Shown: positions 10,616 through 22,487, numbered from the stretch's first letter. The stretch is 64,000 bases of DNA from Isoetes taiwanensis (GCA_021234155.1 JAJEKV010000067.1:1589659-1653658), one strand, 5' to 3'. Numbers and translations are program-made. Notes: a model not told the origin generated them from the letters alone.

Positions 10616-11171
10616 ATGTGCTATCTTCTCTTATGCTATGTATTGTTGATTTTCTCCTCATTACTAATCACTCACAATAGTTTTTTGGGTACTTCTTGTT
10701 GTGCAGCTTGCCGCTTCGCCTTCATGCACGTTCTTGTTCTCCTTAACTTTTAATGGGTGCCTTCTATCTGTTCCATTCCTTTTGCAGGTATTATGTCATC
10801 TCGCAAGGTTCACTCCCTCTTGCGTACGCCATTACCCCACTTCTTTCGATTCTCCAGGCAACCATCCAAGGTTGTTGGCGACCATTTCTCATTAGGGTTT
10901 TTCTTGAAAACCCCAAAGGGCTCTACTTTATGACACCTTTGAGACAAATGTCCATGATTTGGTTATCCATTATCCTATATTGCATCTGTAATTGCCTAAT
11001 TGTAGTGCCTCAATAAACCACTTCTATTCAATTATTGGACCAAGCATAGGTGTGCAGTAAATCAAGGGGAACCATAAGTAATTTCTGGCATTGCCTCTCT
11101 ATGGTACAAGTAATATTTGTGGGAACTAGTATCATCCATGAATAGAGCAATATCTCTTATCCCTTATCACT

Positions 11172-11400
11172 CATATATATACAATTATATGAGCTCTACC
11201 AACATGTTGGTAGAGATTGATCTCGGCCGTCCATCTCTGAGATGGACGGTCCGGACGGTGACACCTCGAATCACCCCAAGCAGCCCCCTGATTTGGGGCT
11301 TTTAATCTTGACCCTTGAAATTGGGGCATTTCATCTCTAATCCGCCCATCTCGATCCGGATGGCTCACGCCAAAAGCCCCAATTCGATTTCTATGGCCAA
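11172..11400 (+). repeat. MULE-like terminal repeat, copy a
   Basis: Starts TATATATACAATTATATGAG and contains CCGTCCATCTCTGAGATGGACGG (an internal palindrome), GATTTGGGGCTTTTAATC, AAATTGGGGCATTTCATCT and AAAGCCCCAATTCGAT. The same ordered landmarks occur at 18.45 and 25.48 kb, and in part at 34.1 kb and inverted at 45.8 kb. A long terminal-type repeat beside gene fragments suggests Mutator-like elements. No target-site duplication could be defined. Confidence 0.5.
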
Positions 11401-12009
11401 GCTTCGTGGACGTGATTCTAAGGTAAGGTTCGGGTCCTCTATTGTGATGAAATGCGGCATTTTGTTTCTATTTACAACGGCAAGATGATATGGCAGATTG
11501 TTTAAAAAAGGAGTGCCCGGCATTGATCCGGGATTGGGTTCTCGCAAGTCATTTCGGATTTGTATGGGATGCGATGTTCTCGGATTTGTATGGGAACCCT
11601 AACGGTGACCAACTTTCTTTGGATTCGACCGGAAATAGGTCGGGTCGGGTTTACTATCCGGGAAAATGGATTTCGGCTTCAGCTTAGTGACAATTTTACT
11701 CCTCGGTTTTAAAACTTAAGTCTTTCACATTAATGTTTATCTTTCCGAATGACGAACTAGGCTTACTGTGTAAACCGCCTATTGACAATTTTTTTCATTT
11801 TTGTTCTTTGCTCTTCTGTTCCATGGTACTTTGATATTTGGCTACCGAAAGGTGTTTATTATGTTTCGAAGGAAATTTTTGAGATGCCGATAAACGATAT
11901 TCCACCGTGAAAAATCACTATGAGATTATTTGGTCGCCACAAAGCGAGAAAGGTAACGTTTTCCCCCCGCCCCTAAATTTCGCCTCATGAAGGTGGCCCT
12001 TTCATGCTT

Positions 12010-12333
12010 GAACATTCGGGATTGCCCGGGAGATCTTTGACAAGCTTCCAGCTCGAGATGATGTCTCTTGGACACAAATTATGGTGGGTTTTGTTGAAGG
12101 TGAGTTTGGACACAAAGCAATGAAGTTATTTGAAGAAATGAACCTCGAGGATGTTTTTCTCATGATGTCACCTTTTCTGCCAGTCTAAACCTTTGCATAA
12201 AGCTTTGCAGGAGCATAGGAGCCATAGAGAAGGGTCGAGAAATCCACTCTCAGCTTATCCAGCAAGGGTTTGAAAGCAATTTATCTCTTGGCAACTCCCT
12301 AATTGGTATGTATGCCGATTGTGGTTCACTTAT
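12010..12333 (+). pseudogene. PPR gene fragment, copy 1, fused to transposase at the duplication junction
   Basis: Exon fragment of a PLS-type pentatricopeptide repeat protein (organellar RNA binding and editing). It reads EIFDKLP-RDDVSWTQIMVG, KAMKLFEEMN and GNSLIGMYADCGSL, the repeat signature of the family. Compared with copy 2 it has a 1-nt frameshift in the run after GAGGATG (near 12153). At 12330-12333 it joins, in the same reading frame, to the Harbinger transposase. No initiator region or C-terminal E/DYW domain is present. Confidence 0.8.
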
Positions 12334-12799
12334 GCAATTAGTGCGTAGCGGCAGCAGGTTGAATGGTCCTCTTTTCAACACGCCCTTTGGTGACATTCCT
12401 GAATACTTGATTGCAGATGGTGGTTACGATTGTGTTCCAGGTTTATTAGTGCCATTTCCCAAGAATTTTGCTGGTAAGCGTTTTGAGGATTACAATTTCA
12501 TGCATTCATCAACTAGGATTGTCGTGGAACGGTCTTTTGGAATACTCAAACGGCAATGGAGACTTCTCACTAGACGCATCTATCGAGGGTCTCCTCAGAA
12601 ATTGAGTAATACGATCGTTGCATGTTGCATTTTACACAACATCATAGTGGATAGAGGAGACAGGTTTTATGAAGACTTTGATGCAGCCAAGTATTCTCAT
12701 GATCCAGGGTATTGCCGACAGCGATCTAGAAGTTATAACAAAGATGGTTATGCCTTTCGAGATACTATCATGGACTATGTATTGAGTTTGCATGCATGA
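12330..12799 (+). pseudogene. 5'-truncated PIF/Harbinger transposase, copy 2
   Basis: Begins at the duplication junction and encodes the transposase from MQLVRSGSRLNGP to the C-terminus, identical in translation to residues 234-388 of copy 1. It keeps D262 (ADGGYD) and E299 (VERSFG) but lacks the first catalytic D and the helix-turn-helix region, so it cannot be an active transposase. The frame extends upstream into PPR codons (MYADCGSL then MQLV), an accidental chimera. Confidence 0.9.
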
Positions 12800-13410
12800 G
12801 GTGCAATTGCAATGAGACTGTGATGCTATGAGACTGTTGTGATAAGAGTTTAATATTATAACATGGGCATGCAGCCCTACATTAATTTGCAATTTTGAAT
12901 ATTCCACTATGATCATGTTGCTTTCGTGACAAATGTGTCTTTTGTGTTGCTTTAGTGACAACAAAGAATACCCAAGTAAGTTTAGAAAAAGAAGAATCGC
13001 CTTTGCTTCTTTGTCCATTGTAAGCATACATTTAAAGATCCTTTTGGAAATATAAACATGCTTATGCTTAAGAGTTGCCCCAATCGGGTTAACCAGATTG
13101 CAAGATGTGATTTAAGTGAATGAAGTAACGGTATTGCAAAATGTGTTTACCAATGTGTTTACCTTTTAAACGTTTCACTACGCATTATGAAACACCCAAC
13201 CGGCAAAGACTTCTTACAAAATTGATGCCCACAATATGGAAAAACATATCAAGGACTTCTATCGCGAACGTGGTTTCATATGGACACTCATTGTTATCCT
13301 TATTTAATTGGACCCATCTTATCCAACTCACAGCCTCTTTTCAAGTTGCTTTTAGGACAACAAAGAACTAAAAGTATTGACTTTCAGAATAACTTGTACC
13401 GGGTTGTACA

Positions 13411-14089
13411 ATGGCTAGCATGGAATAAAATAACGGCTAAGGTTAGCCAAATGGTTATTTTGTAGCGTTTTGCCAAGAAAAACGGCTAAAAGTAAATGGA
13501 AAAATGCCCAAAAAAAGAAAATTTTAGCCCATTTTTTTTGCCACCCAAGTGAGTTTTTAGGTTGAATAGCCAAACATTTACCTCCAGACATATCCATCAG
13601 GACATCGATTAGCTAAACCTAAGATAGAGTGGGCTTGGAAAAATGGATAGATTAGCCCGAAATTCAACACCAATGTATGTACTAACTTTAAGAAATTTCA
13701 AATAGGGTTTATATTTTTCTTTTTTTTTCCACTTTCTTTCTTGTTCCAAGTAAAAGTTGAAGCATTAGAGGAAAAGGAACAATGTAGTCCCCTTTTTTTT
13801 TAGGTTTTTGAACATGTTCATATATGTTTGTGTCTTGATTTATGTATTTACAATAAATTCAATGTCTTTGCCAAAATGCTTGGATTTTTTTAAATTACTA
13901 TAGAGTGATGGCTAATATTTGCCTTTCCATTTTTGAAAGTTTAGCCAAAAGCAAGAAACTATGATGGAGAAAAACTATTTAGTTTAGCCAAGTGTTAGAA
14001 ACTTCTAGCCCCAATTTGAAGGTAGTTTAGCTAAACCTATTTTGGCTACACTAAAATATAGGAGTAGTAATTTATTCCATGATGGCTAG
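13411..14089. mobile_element. hAT-type MITE, copy 2 (duplicated with the segment)
   Basis: Element at 13419-14081 with the same CATGGAATAAA termini and ATGGCTAG flanks (13411-13418 and 14082-14089) as at 6141-6805. Its identical insertion site shows it arrived by segmental duplication, not by a new insertion. Confidence 0.85.
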
Positions 14090-14633
14090 GTAGCCAATGT
14101 AGCTTTGGAAGATGCAAAGCATTTATGATATTAATCGTTATGATCTTTTTGTAAAATACTAAAGCATTGACTTTTCTCAGAATAACTTGTGCCTGGTTGT
14201 GCTTCTTTAATAAGTTGCAATAATACCTTTAATTATGCTTTTGAATGGCTTACGTACAAGGAAAGGGGGCAAAGTAGGTATAGTAATGGACCCACTTTCA
14301 ATTATGTCTTTCCTTTCTTGCATCCACACGAGTTCCCTGTTGTAGAATCTAGAATCTAGAATGTAGCCATGTATTGTCACAAGAAAAATAAGCAAGATAA
14401 GATCTCGGAAATAAACCCTGATACAATGGCATCAGATCATGAAATGCACACCTTTTCTTATAAATAAGAAAATTTTGTTTGCTGGCCACATACAGCAGGT
14501 GTATGAATGTCTTGCTGGCAACGTACAGCAAATAATCTTTTGTAAAATATATTGATGTCTAACAAAACACAAATGCAAGAAAGAAGAAGACAATAAGAAA
14601 AGACAATTGTTTCCTGTGCATGACTAAAACAGG

Positions 14634-15973
14634 CTACTCTTTTTCACAAAGATACTTCAAGCTTCCAGCTATGTCTCCCATGTGATTTTGAATTTGTTTG
14701 GTAACCTCAATAATCTGACTGAACCGTTCTGCATTTGCTTGCAAAATAGAGGAAGTTGATTCTCTTGTTGTTTCCTGCAACTTCTCAAATAATTCAGCTT
14801 GCCCTTTTTGCATTTTTTCCATCAAGCCTTCCGTTCCTTTTGGAAGCCTTTGCCTTTTCTTCCCAGTAGTTGTTTCAGCAACCAATTTGGATGACTGATT
14901 ATCTGATCCTGCTTGGTTGCCTACTTCTATAGGCTCATCTTCGTCATCTAATTAAAAATATTAAGTACATATATAAGTATCTTCAAAAACTCTTCAACAT
15001 ATTTCAAGGAATCTACATACCTTGTAGCCCTGCCATTTTGTTGCATGTAGAGAAATCAGCAATGAAGTCACCTGGCTCAACAGCTCTGCTGCTTGCCAAC
15101 CATGAGTCCATTTCATTGAAAACTCTTCTAGAAAAAAGAATTGGAAGCTTCCTCTCTCTTCTTTCGGATGCATCGGCATACCAATACTCTACGTTCCCAC
15201 TGGTTGGCCTACAAATTACAAATTACATAGAAATGAAAAAATTATTACATAGCTTGCAAAGAACATAGTCTGAAAACATACTTGTAGTCTCTTATTTTTT
15301 TGTAATCAGCATAGAGCTGGTCCCACTTGCTTATACAAGCAGCAGAAGAACGTGTGTATCCAAGTTCATTGAGATAGAACGCAATTGCTTGCCAACGTTC
15401 TTTCTTGGTCCGACTTCTTTTTTGCGGACCGCCATTCATAATTCCATCCCATTCTTTTCTCTTTGCTGCAACTAATGCAAGCACTTGACCTTCATTCCAA
15501 TCTTCTTTCTTGGATCTCCCTTTCTTGTTTTGATTTTGTGTAGGTTCCTGCTCGGACTGCACATCTTCACCATTTTGTATAGAACTGTCTTCAAAGAATG
15601 TACTGCTAGCACCATTAATTGGTGATTCAAGTGGAATATCAAAAGAGGTTGCAGCAGAGAATTGCGAGGGAGTGTGAGGAGTATGAGGTTCTTGATAGTT
15701 ACGTGGAACAAAATTTCCACATTCAAACTCTTCAGGTTCTATTTCACCATTTGAAGGCAAAGATATAGGACAACCAGGCAACCACGGAGAATCAGGAGGT
15801 GGACGAGGGATGCCTATGGTTCTTGTTTCACTACGGGGCGAAGTATTTGAAGAAATGAAAGGAGTTTGTGACAGAATTGGAGAACGAATTGCAAATGGAA
15901 TGCTACCTGGTGGTATTGGCGGACGAACCGGCAGAAATCCTCGGCGATCGTTTGGTCTATAGCGTTGCTGCAT
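14634..15973 (-). CDS. PIF/Harbinger ORF1: trihelix/SANT-like DNA-binding protein, copy 2 (three exons)
   Basis: Reads intact after splicing two GT-AG introns. Exon 1 is 15973-15282, exon 2 is 15208-15021 and exon 3 is 14947-14634, 397 aa in total. Exon 1 has a Pro-rich N-terminus, an acidic/Gln region, a basic KKGRSKK patch and a SANT/trihelix-like domain with KEDWNEGQVLALVAAKRKEW, KERWQAIAFYLNELGYT and CISKWDQLYADYKKIRDYK. Exon 2 gives TSGNVEYWYADASERR. Exon 3 is a charged, probably coiled-coil tail (EGLMEKMQKGQAELFEKLQE). This is the typical partner ORF of plant PIF/Harbinger elements, recognising termini with the transposase. ATG 15973 is used because an upstream in-frame TGA precedes it with no earlier ATG. 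Confidence 0.8.
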
Positions 15974-17721
15974 TTTGATTTGATTGTAGATCTTCTGTGG
16001 AGCACCACCTTCTCCAACACCGAAATCAGCATCACCGAAATGCTTCCCGGGTTTTACAAACGTTCATATTTTTGGACGGTTTGGATAGTTTGGAAGCTTG
16101 GCGATTACTTTTGATTCAGGTCAAAAACTTGAGTCTTTGAGGTCGCGGCGCCCACGGAACCTGCATGCCTTGATCTCGACCTCAAGAAAACCTTGAGATC
16201 AGAGGCCCATGGGAAAGCACCCTTAGAGTACTCCGTTGGGGTATGGCATCAAGATTGGCTTTTATGTTAACCTGTTATAGCCTGTTAAATTTGATGGTCA
16301 CGGAAATGGCTTCCCTCTTTCCATTCTGGATTGTAGAGGGATGCCACGTGGCAGCACGAGGTTAAGTGTCACACGAAATTTGCAACCCATGTTCCATGTT
16401 GTTGTTGGTAACTATTGCTAAAGGGAATTTGGGATATGGCAAGTTTATATACACTAAGTTGTTGTTGTTAGTAACTATTGCTAAATGGAATTTAGGACAT
16501 TGCAAGTTTATATGCACCAAGTTAGAGAGTCACAGTTAGCAAGTTTAAAGTTAACATAGAGATAGAGATGTTTATCGTTAGTAACTTGCACCTTTGGTGC
16601 AATCCTCAAATAAGTGAGCTAAATCATGGAGATATGTGTACGAAGATTTTTCATGGCATATCAAATTGACGTATGCTATTGACATATTCAAAATTGGATA
16701 ATGTACAATGGCCTATACAAATAGGTACATGGCATATCAAATTGACGTATGCTATTGACATATTCAAACTTGGATAATGTACAATGGCCTATACAAATAG
16801 GTTTCATCTACATACCATAACAATAGATTAGTACTTGGTCATCCTTCCTATATAATTGTATTGTTTTTTGTGTTCTCATTTTTCTTTCTTCCTTATTACA
16901 TAGATTTTAGCATTTTACAATGGTCGAAAACCTAAGCGATCTAATTTCTTGGGTTTTCTGTTTAAATGTTCTTCCATACTTATTACATGGCGACACATGT
17001 GCTAAAAATTAATTAAACGCTGGCGGATCAGAGCCTTTTCAGAACCCGTGCTCAGGTCTGATTTTGCTATCAGAACTTCACTTTTCAAGCCACGTGTGTT
17101 GAACGTCATAAATGAAAAAGGCACATATGATAATTCACACTATCTCGAATGACGAAAAAAGATATATCAATTTTGCACATTCATCATTATTGCACATAAT
17201 CATTCAAAATCGATGTCATAAATGAAGGAGGCACATGTCATGATTATATTAATGATATTTGATATTATTTACATGTGGCTTAAAATGCGAACACACGGCG
17301 AAAGAAAGGCAATGGCATATGTCGATTCTAGAATGGAGCTCGCATGAAAACGACAAAAACCTCGTCGACTACCAGAGAACCTTAGCTATAAGCCAAGCTG
17401 CTAAAAAACGTCCAAGTGTTGAGTCGAGTCGTGAATTCCATAGCGCGAGAAAAGACGAATGCCGGGCATGGAACAAATGCAACAAGAATTAGCCACACGA
17501 TCCAAGGCGGGTTTTGTGTTTCTTGGCGAGTTCCTTACCGTAATAGCATCGACCGAGCCCCTGATCGCCATTCGGCGTAGACGAGCCATTATATAAGTAT
17601 ACTCCATATTCAAGGCCAGTTATCCGGGTCTTTTGCTTCCCTCCCTTCCCACCCTGATTGCTTGGGCGCTTGTTTATTGTTTTTCGCATGTGTTTCTGTT
17701 CATGCATACCTTATTGTTGTC

Positions 17722-17890
17722 CATCCCCCGGATGTTGCTATAATCATGTTTTTACACCTGCATGGTGCTACTTTGTTCTCCATCTGTGGATGATGCTGTT
17801 TATTTTCATCCTGAGGGTGACACAAATTTCTTTTTATCACATTCTTTCTTCCACCTGATGAGTGATGCTTTTCTTTCCACCCTCTGGGTG
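17722..17890. repeat. Palindrome array, duplicate copy
   Basis: Second copy of the six-palindrome array described at 10447-10615, carried by the segmental duplication (offset 7275). I see no base changes between the copies here. Confidence 0.6.
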
Positions 17891-18446
17891 ATGTGCTATC
17901 TTCTCTTATGCTATGTATTGTTGATTTTCTCCTCATTACTAATCACTCACAATAGTTTTTTGGGTACTTCTTGTTGTGCAGCTTGCCGCTTCGCCTTCAT
18001 GCACGTTCTTGTTCTCCTTAACTTTTAATGGGTGCCTTCTATCTGTTCCATTCCTTTTGCAGGTATTATGTCATCTCGCAAGGTTCACTCCCTCTTGCGT
18101 ACGCCATTACCCCACTTCTTTCGATTCTCCAGGCAACCATCCAAGGTTGTTGGCGACCATTTCTCATTAGGGTTTTTCTTGAAAACCCCAAAGGGCTCTA
18201 CTTTATGACACCTTTGAGACAAATGTCCATGATTTGGTTATCCATTATCCTATATTGCATCTGTAATTGCCTAATTGTAGTGCCTCAATAAACCACTTCT
18301 ATTCAATTATTGGACCAAGCATAGGTGTGCAGTAAATCAAGGGGAACCATAAGTAATTTCTGGCATTGCCTCTCTATGGTACAAGTAATATTTGTGGGAA
18401 CTAGTATCATCCATGAATAGAGCAATATCTCTTATCCCTTATCACT

Positions 18447-18670
18447 CATATATATACAATTATATGAGCTCTACCAACATGTTGGTAGAGATTGATCTCG
18501 GCCGTCCATCTCTGAGATGGACGGTCCGGACGGTGACACCTCGAATCACCCCAAGCAGCCCCCTGATTTGGGGCTTTTAATCTTGACCCTTGAAATTGGG
18601 GCATTTCATCTCGACCGTCCATCTCGGATCTGGATGGCTCACGTCAAAAGCCCCAATTCGATTTCTATGG
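18447..18670 (+). repeat. MULE-like terminal repeat, copy b
   Basis: Duplicate of the repeat at 11172. It keeps GACCGTCCATCTCGGATCTG where copy a has a diverged version, so it is the better-preserved copy. It lies about 480 bp upstream of the PPR fragment. Confidence 0.5.
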
Positions 18671-19145
18671 CCAAGCTTCTGCGTGGACGTGATTCTAAGG
18701 TAAGGTTCGGGTCCTCTATTGTGATGAAATGCGGCATTTTGTTTCTATTTACAACGGCAAGATGATATGGCAGGATTGTTAAAAAAAGGAGTGCCTGGCA
18801 TTGATCCGGATTGGGTTCTGCAAGCAGATGCTCGGATTTGTATGGGATGCAGATGCTCGGATTTGTATGGGAACCCTAAACGGCTGACCAGCTTTGCCGG
18901 ATTCGACCGGAAATAGGCTGGCTGGGTTTAGTATCTGGGAAAATGGATTTCGGCTTCAGCTTAGTGACAATTTTACTCGGTTTTAAAACGTAAGTCTTTC
19001 ACATTAATGTTTATCTTTCCGGAATGACGAACTGCTTACAGTTAAAACCGTCTATTGACAATTTTTTCATTTTTGTTCTTTGCTCTTAGGTTCCATGGTA
19101 CTTTGATATTTGGCTGCTGAGCAGGTTTATTTCGTCTGTAAGCAG

Positions 19146-19636
19146 GGCCCTTTCATGCTTCAACATTCGGGATTGCCTGGGAGATCTTTGACAAGCTTCC
19201 AGTTCGAGATGATGTCTCTTGGACACAAATTATGGTGGGTTTTGTTGAAGGTGAGTTTGGACACAAAGCAATGAAGTTATTTGAAGAAATGAACCTGGAG
19301 GATGTTTTCTCTCATGATGTCACCTTGGCTGCCAGTCTAAACCTTTGCATAAAGCTTTGCAGGAGCATAGGAGCCATAGAGAAGGGTCGAGAAATCCACT
19401 CTCAGCTTATCCAGCAAGGGTTTGAAAGCAATTTATCTCTTGGCAACTCCCTAATTGGTATGTATGCCGATTGTGGTTCACTTATAGAGGCATTTGTAGT
19501 TTTTGACAGTCTACCAGTTCTACCAGTTCTACCAGTTCGTGACAGTTTACCAGTTCGTGCCATATATCAGCTGGACGCCACTTTGTTAACTTTATTCAAC
19601 ATGGCCAGGCTTTTGAAATATCTAAGAGGGTTTTGA
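19146..19636 (+). pseudogene. PPR gene fragment, copy 2
   Basis: Begins just after a splice-acceptor-like AAGCAG at 19140-19145. One open frame reads FGIAWEIFDKLPVRDDVSWT, HKAMKLFEEMN, GREIHSQLIQQGFESN, GNSLIGMYADCGSL and VFDSLP, about three PPR motifs of the PLS type. It then degenerates into a 9-bp repeat (CTACCAGTT units around 19509-19535) and stops at 19634. There is no N-terminal targeting sequence and no C-terminal domain, so this is a fragment and not a functional organellar RNA-binding protein. Confidence 0.85.
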
Positions 19637-20271
19637 AAAATCAGATCTCTGGTTAATCACTGCCGGCCAGCATTCATTGATGATGAGGTGGGAACTACAG
19701 TTTGATGGCAGTTCTACTTGTGTGCAAGAGGTTATGTCTACTTGTGTGCAAGAGCTTATGTCTGTGGGCACTATTTCTAGATGCGTCCCTTTCTTTTGGG
19801 ATAGTTTAAATTTATTTTAGACCTCATCAGAAAAATGGGCATAACTCCCATAAACAAGCTCCATTTTCAGTGCGAGAACATGCATTGGAAAGGTTGGAGA
19901 AAGATTTACAAATGGTCTTAGGTGTATATTTTTCAGATTCGTAGCAGAAATGGTGCAAAACAGAGAAAACGTCTATGCTATATGCAGATAGTTCTTGCAG
20001 CAAAACTTTGAAAGCTGATTGGCATTACATCTCTATAATGATCTCCCTATTATAATGATCTCCCTATGCTTTCATAAGTTCACGCCTTTACAGATGAAGT
20101 CCGAGCCTCCTCTTGAAATGGACAGCTCGTTTCTTCTTCTGGGCTTCCGCCATAAGAGCGAGATCCACGGATTTTCCAGAACGACATGTATGTTCTTCTG
20201 CCTTGCAAATTCTTTACCGTAATCTATAATATTTTACAGATTCTTCTAACAATCTGTTGAAAAATCTGCAG

Positions 20272-20397
20272 CAACAAGGCGGCAATTTCTGCGTCCTGGA
20301 AATCTCTGAAGATTGGACAACCCAAGAAGCTGCCCCTGCAGCGTTTCTTAGCCTGTCAGCTTTAGATGCCAACAAGCCTATTATTGGATCATCCTGA
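20272..20397 (+). pseudogene. Unidentified terminal-exon fragment
   Basis: Follows a good acceptor (AAATCTGCAG) and encodes 41 residues, GGNFCVLEISEDWTTQEAAP onward to DANKPIIGSS, then TGA. Codon use and composition look like real protein. I do not recognise the family. A short possible exon just upstream (about 20113-20188, MDSSFLLLGFRHKSEIHG) could belong to it. It lies in the run of same-strand gene fragments. Confidence 0.4.
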
Positions 20398-21736
20398 GCA
20401 TTCCTAGCAGTGTAAATCACAAACCATCATAAGGTAAGCATTTGTAGCTTATTAGATACTTTTTAGCATAAATTCTGGTTGCGTAAGCTGCTATTTTTAA
20501 GTATTTCCAACTTTGTGTCTTTGTTGGTTGAATTGCTATCTTTTTGGAGTGTACTTGACTTATTAGGGGAAATTACTGAAGCTTGACGTCATTCAAGAAG
20601 ATGCTAAGGTAGATGAGCATGAGGCACCTCTTTGATCTGCCAGTAAGGTTCCCAAGCCAATCCTGACAGTGTCAGGCTGAAGAAAGATATTCATGTGTTT
20701 AACTCACTTCTTCATTGACAAGGTTTGTCAGGAATATCCTTCTTTCATATTTTGAATTTGAGTGCATTTCAAGTTTATGCACAACTGTTTGTGGTCTGTC
20801 TGATCTGCCTTTTGTCTGCAGGAATAACCAGATTGCCTTTTGTCTGCAGGAATAACCAGATAGACACATTTAATTGGTGTGCCATGTAGGATTGCAAGCT
20901 AGTTTTAACACACTAATGTGGGAAGTCATGCAATATTAGAGCTATTTACAATATTGCCCGAAGGCATGCAATTCTATTTTATGTTTTTGATTTGTTAGGT
21001 CACATTCTTAAGTTTAGAGTTGTAGGTTTTATTTTCTAGCTTTATTGATGTTTTAGACATGTTTATGCCCATTATGGCTGTGCATTATGGTTCCAGAGAA
21101 GTAAATAATGGATGTGAGCTTAAGCCTTCTGCCATAGTTTCTACACCAAATCTGCTGGTGCAAATGATGGTGCTGGTGCAAATGATGGTAGCCTGTACAC
21201 GTTGGTAAGTGTACAAACCCAGCTGTAAATCTTGTTTCTTAAAAACTCTTTTCTCTATAGAATGATTTACGACCTTAAAATTCTTCTGTCCTCATTCCAA
21301 GTTTTTTCTCAAGTTGAAGATGGGAAACATTTGTCTTGAAAACTGTACTGTCAAACTGCAGGCTTTATAAATTTCAAATATCTAAGGAAAGTTTTAAGGT
21401 CATAGAGAAATGACTCTGCAAGTCTTTAAAGTATCTTCTTAAAAACATTCACATCATGGCTAAGCCAAGCAAGCTTTATGCCCCCGGGGTTAACTATCAC
21501 AGCACCACAGAAGAAATAGTTAATTTAATTGTGCGGTGTAGTGGCTTTGTTATTGGGAGTCCAACACTTGCTAGGCATATGCCAACCCCTATCCAGAACG
21601 CTTTGGGAGTTATCCTAAAGGATACTGAAGCAAGATCAAAGCCATGTGGTGTATTTGGTTCTTTTGGATAGAGAGGGGAGGCTGCAAGCAGCTGCAATAG
21701 AGGGATGCTATTTCCTGTGTTAACATTATTCATAGG

Positions 21737-21859
21737 CTCTGGACGCCAATCAATGGAGAATTTGATGACTATATTCTTAATCCTAAGTCAAGTGGCTACC
21801 AGTCACTTCATACAGCCGTCAGGGGTCCGGATGGGGCACCATTAGAGGTGCAAATCTGA
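21737..21859 (+). pseudogene. RelA/SpoT homologue (RSH) exon fragment
   Basis: After an acceptor TTCATAG the frame reads LWTPINGEFDDYILNPKSSG, YQSLHTAVRGPDGAPLEVQI and then TGA. The DDY-I-NPK-GYQSLHTAV block is the core of the ppGpp synthetase domain of RelA/SpoT homologues, which in plants are plastid enzymes making the alarmone (p)ppGpp. In the family an Arg normally follows LEVQI; here a TGA occupies that place, one transition from CGA. Only this exon is recognisable; the hydrolase and regulatory domains are absent. A frame just upstream (21456-21668) is not clearly related. Confidence 0.75.
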
Positions 21860-22487
21860 CATTGGGCTAATTCTATGGTCATAAGATAGATAGTAGTTTT
21901 AACAAATGGTTCTGCCAGGAGCTTCTTATTCTTTGTATGGCTTAAACAAATGCCTATTGCAATTCTTCCTGATTCGGCCAATTTTCAACATTATGAAGTG
22001 CCCACGGAGTTCTACAAGCTAGTACAGGTTTGAAATTTGATTATGCAACAGAGATTTCAGCCTGCACATTGATTTTCAGATTTTCTCCATATTTGCCATA
22101 ATCCAGGATACGGCTTTGAAGTTGTTGGTAACTTTTGTTGCACAAGTTCATGTCCAAGTCTAAATCTAAATGCATTTCATTATGGCAGATTTTTCTCCAT
22201 GTTTAGATTGTACTTACGTAGATTTATGTTGTTGCCACGCAGTTCCTCTTTGTTTACAACAAACACATGCAGTCTCATGCCTTCATAAGCTCTTTTATGG
22301 TCAGATAGTCATTCTCAACAAGATTTTTCTAGCACTGCTTTGGGATAATGGTGTTGAGTCCCTTTCTACTTGCAATGGTGCAGAGTTGTGATGAGGTTAC
22401 AGAACGATCACTTCCATATGCGAACAAACCAGACATTTGTTACAATTTTATTGTCTTGAAAACAGAATGTGCGCTTCTGTTTGAGCA

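Larger units (their letters stand above)
5054..19480. repeat. Tandem segmental duplication, two ~7.2-7.3-kb units
   Basis: Unit 1 is 5054-12329 and unit 2 runs from 12330 to about 19480. Order is preserved: transposase 3' part, MITE, ORF1, noncoding repeats, palindrome array, MULE-like repeat, PPR fragment. The offset is 7275-7285 bp over most of the length and falls to 7152 bp near the end, because copy 2 lacks about 123 bp present in copy 1 (around 11870-11990). The junction shares TTAT with both parents (5054-5057 and near 19484). Long stretches look identical; the differences cluster at CAG/CTG. Confidence 0.93.

Noticed and set aside
10383-11016. Several 60-90-codon frames on both strands, some hydrophobic
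   Set aside because: They overlap the palindrome array and T-rich DNA, so the hydrophobic residues come from T-rich codons; no family resemblance.
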